Shown piece by piece: positions 5,707 to 6,523 of a stretch of 6,523 bases of DNA. The position numbers and the translations under genes are program-made. The stretch comes from Acidobacteriota bacterium (GTDB taxonomy: Bacteria > Acidobacteriota > Vicinamibacteria > Vicinamibacterales > UBA2999): assembly GCA_013813075.1 (NCBI GenBank), contig JACCSI010000294.1:1-6523 (forward strand). The letters are read 5' to 3'. Under the pieces are notes generated by a model. The model was not told where the DNA came from and ran no database searches. It saw nothing but the letters and a program-made list of their open reading frames with translations. Within the stretch, counting starts at the first letter, position 1, and each line of letters opens with the position of its first letter.

Positions 5707-6523
5707 CGAGGAATGACGGCGCCTTCGCTGTCCACTCCTGCTCCCAGCGTTCTGGAGGATTCGCCGCCAGCCACGTGCGGGACGCGGCAAACATGGGGAC
5801 GACGCTGAGGTCCGCGTCGGCCAGCGCGCTCAGGACGTGGGCGAGTTCGCCGGGGTCGCGGAATGTCAGGCCTTCGTGTCCCGGTGTCAGCGCCTCCGCA
5901 ATCACCGGCGCGTAGTCAAACGCGCACACTGGAATGCCCACGCCGCGGAAGTCGGCGAGTTTCATCGGCAAATCCAGGCCCGATGAGGACTGATGAAGGC
6001 AAAGACCCGCATCGGCCATGCCCACGAGCACCGGATAGTCATTCGGCTCGAGCCACACCGTGCGCACCGCGACGCGCTTGAAATCGCGGCGCGCCAGGCG
6101 CTTCTCGAAGTCCGGACGCAAATGTCCGCGGCCGGTCAGCAACACCGCGAGGTCGGGCGATGACACATCGCCCTTACCGCGCCGTGACACGAGTGCGCGT
6201 TCCGTCCGCTCCAACGACTCGAGCAGCAAATCAAAGTCTTCGTCCGGCGTCCAGCTCGTGGGGCAGACGACAAGCGGAATGCGGCGCGGACCAAGGTGAA
6301 GGTCTTTAGCCAGTCGCTGCCAGAGATCGTTTGAGGCCTCGAGACTCGGCTTCGCAAAAAACGCTGCCGGCCGGTCGTACACCACGGTGGCCTGCACGCC
6401 CCACTCGCGACCGAGCCACGCGGCCAGCGCCTTCGACACGGCGATGTGCGCATCGGCGCGCCGGGCCCACTTGCGCTCACTGCGCCCCAGCGCCCGCACA
6501 CCGCGATGATTGTCCCCGAGTCG
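5702..6523 (-). CDS. ALG1-like (GT33-type) glycosyltransferase, 5' end outside the window
   Basis: The frame is open to the right edge, so 273 C-terminal residues are visible, numbered here from the first visible codon. The GTG at 6497-6499 is internal: residues before it also match the family and most of the N-terminal domain is missing. In eukaryotes ALG1 transfers the first mannose from GDP-mannose to GlcNAc2-PP-dolichol. Family landmarks appear in order: WGVQATVVYDRPAAFF (41-56), TSWTPDEDF (89-97), LLTGRGHL (128-135), VWLEPNDYP (156-164), HQSSSGLDLPMK (177-188) and GIPVCAFDY (196-204). The C-terminal RWEQEW (259-264) also resembles ALG1. The SSSGLDLPMK stretch lies in the donor-binding C-terminal domain of this GT-B fold. 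A bacterium would not be expected to use dolichol, so the acceptor is probably another lipid-linked or secreted sugar; that is inference. A general GT4-type enzyme is the alternative, but the motif run is far closer to ALG1. fhs follows after 82 bp and is probably unrelated. Confidence 0.85.
   Translation of the reverse strand, partial: RLGDNHRGVRALGRSERKWARRADAHIAVSKALAAWLGREWGVQATVVYDRPAAFFAKPSLEASNDLWQRLAKDLHLGPRRIPLVVCPTSWTPDEDFDLLLESLERTERALVSRRGKGDVSSPDLAVLLTGRGHLRPDFEKRLARRDFKRVAVRTVWLEPNDYPVLVGMADAGLCLHQSSSGLDLPMKLADFRGVGIPVCAFDYAPVIAEALTPGHEGLTFRDPGELAHVLSALADADLSVVPMFAASRTWLAANPPERWEQEWTAKAPSFLG

Noticed and set aside
4048..5808. A 586-codon open frame on the plus strand, antisense to fhs
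   Set aside because: It lies opposite the unmistakable fhs gene. Its translation is rich in Arg, Ala, His and Gly without recognisable motifs, as expected from the complement of GC-rich codons.

Overview
The window is GC-rich, densely coded bacterial chromosome. A HEAT-like gene end, an exported S33 hydrolase with five likely disulfides, a Tat-exported amidase and several starts that look leaderless point loosely to a high-GC soil-type lineage such as Acidobacteriota. That assignment is a guess from gene style, because no rRNA or other marker is present. No mobile element, CRISPR array, tRNA or rRNA was seen.

Left part, plus strand. Positions 1-125 hold the tail of a HEAT-repeat-like reading frame that seems to jump between frames. 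Next come an exported S33-type alpha/beta hydrolase (137-1564) and a Tat-exported amidase-signature enzyme (1568-3307). The two are three bases apart and in the same frame, so they probably form a unit acting on peptides or amides outside the cytoplasm. A small hairpin begins at the amidase stop codon, where the plus-strand genes meet the minus-strand block.

Right part, minus strand, read from right to left. The 5'-truncated gene at 5702-6523 encodes a glycosyltransferase strikingly similar to eukaryotic ALG1 (GT33). It is followed by formate--tetrahydrofolate ligase (fhs, 4000-5619) and a GNAT-family acetyltransferase (3327-3914). Gaps of 82 and 85 bp separate them. They share direction, but the last two appear to have their own promoters, so this is probably not a tight operon.

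Two observations stand out. The first is the ALG1-like bacterial glycosyltransferase. The second is that three of the four visible start codons (1568, 3914, 5619) have a TANNNT -10-like box 8-9 bases upstream and no Shine-Dalgarno sequence at a working distance. This arrangement is expected of leaderless or nearly leaderless mRNAs. Only the S33 gene has a usable Shine-Dalgarno sequence. A possible GatC-like N-terminal segment in the exported amidase is a third point worth checking. I do not see a multi-gene system of an obviously new kind here.
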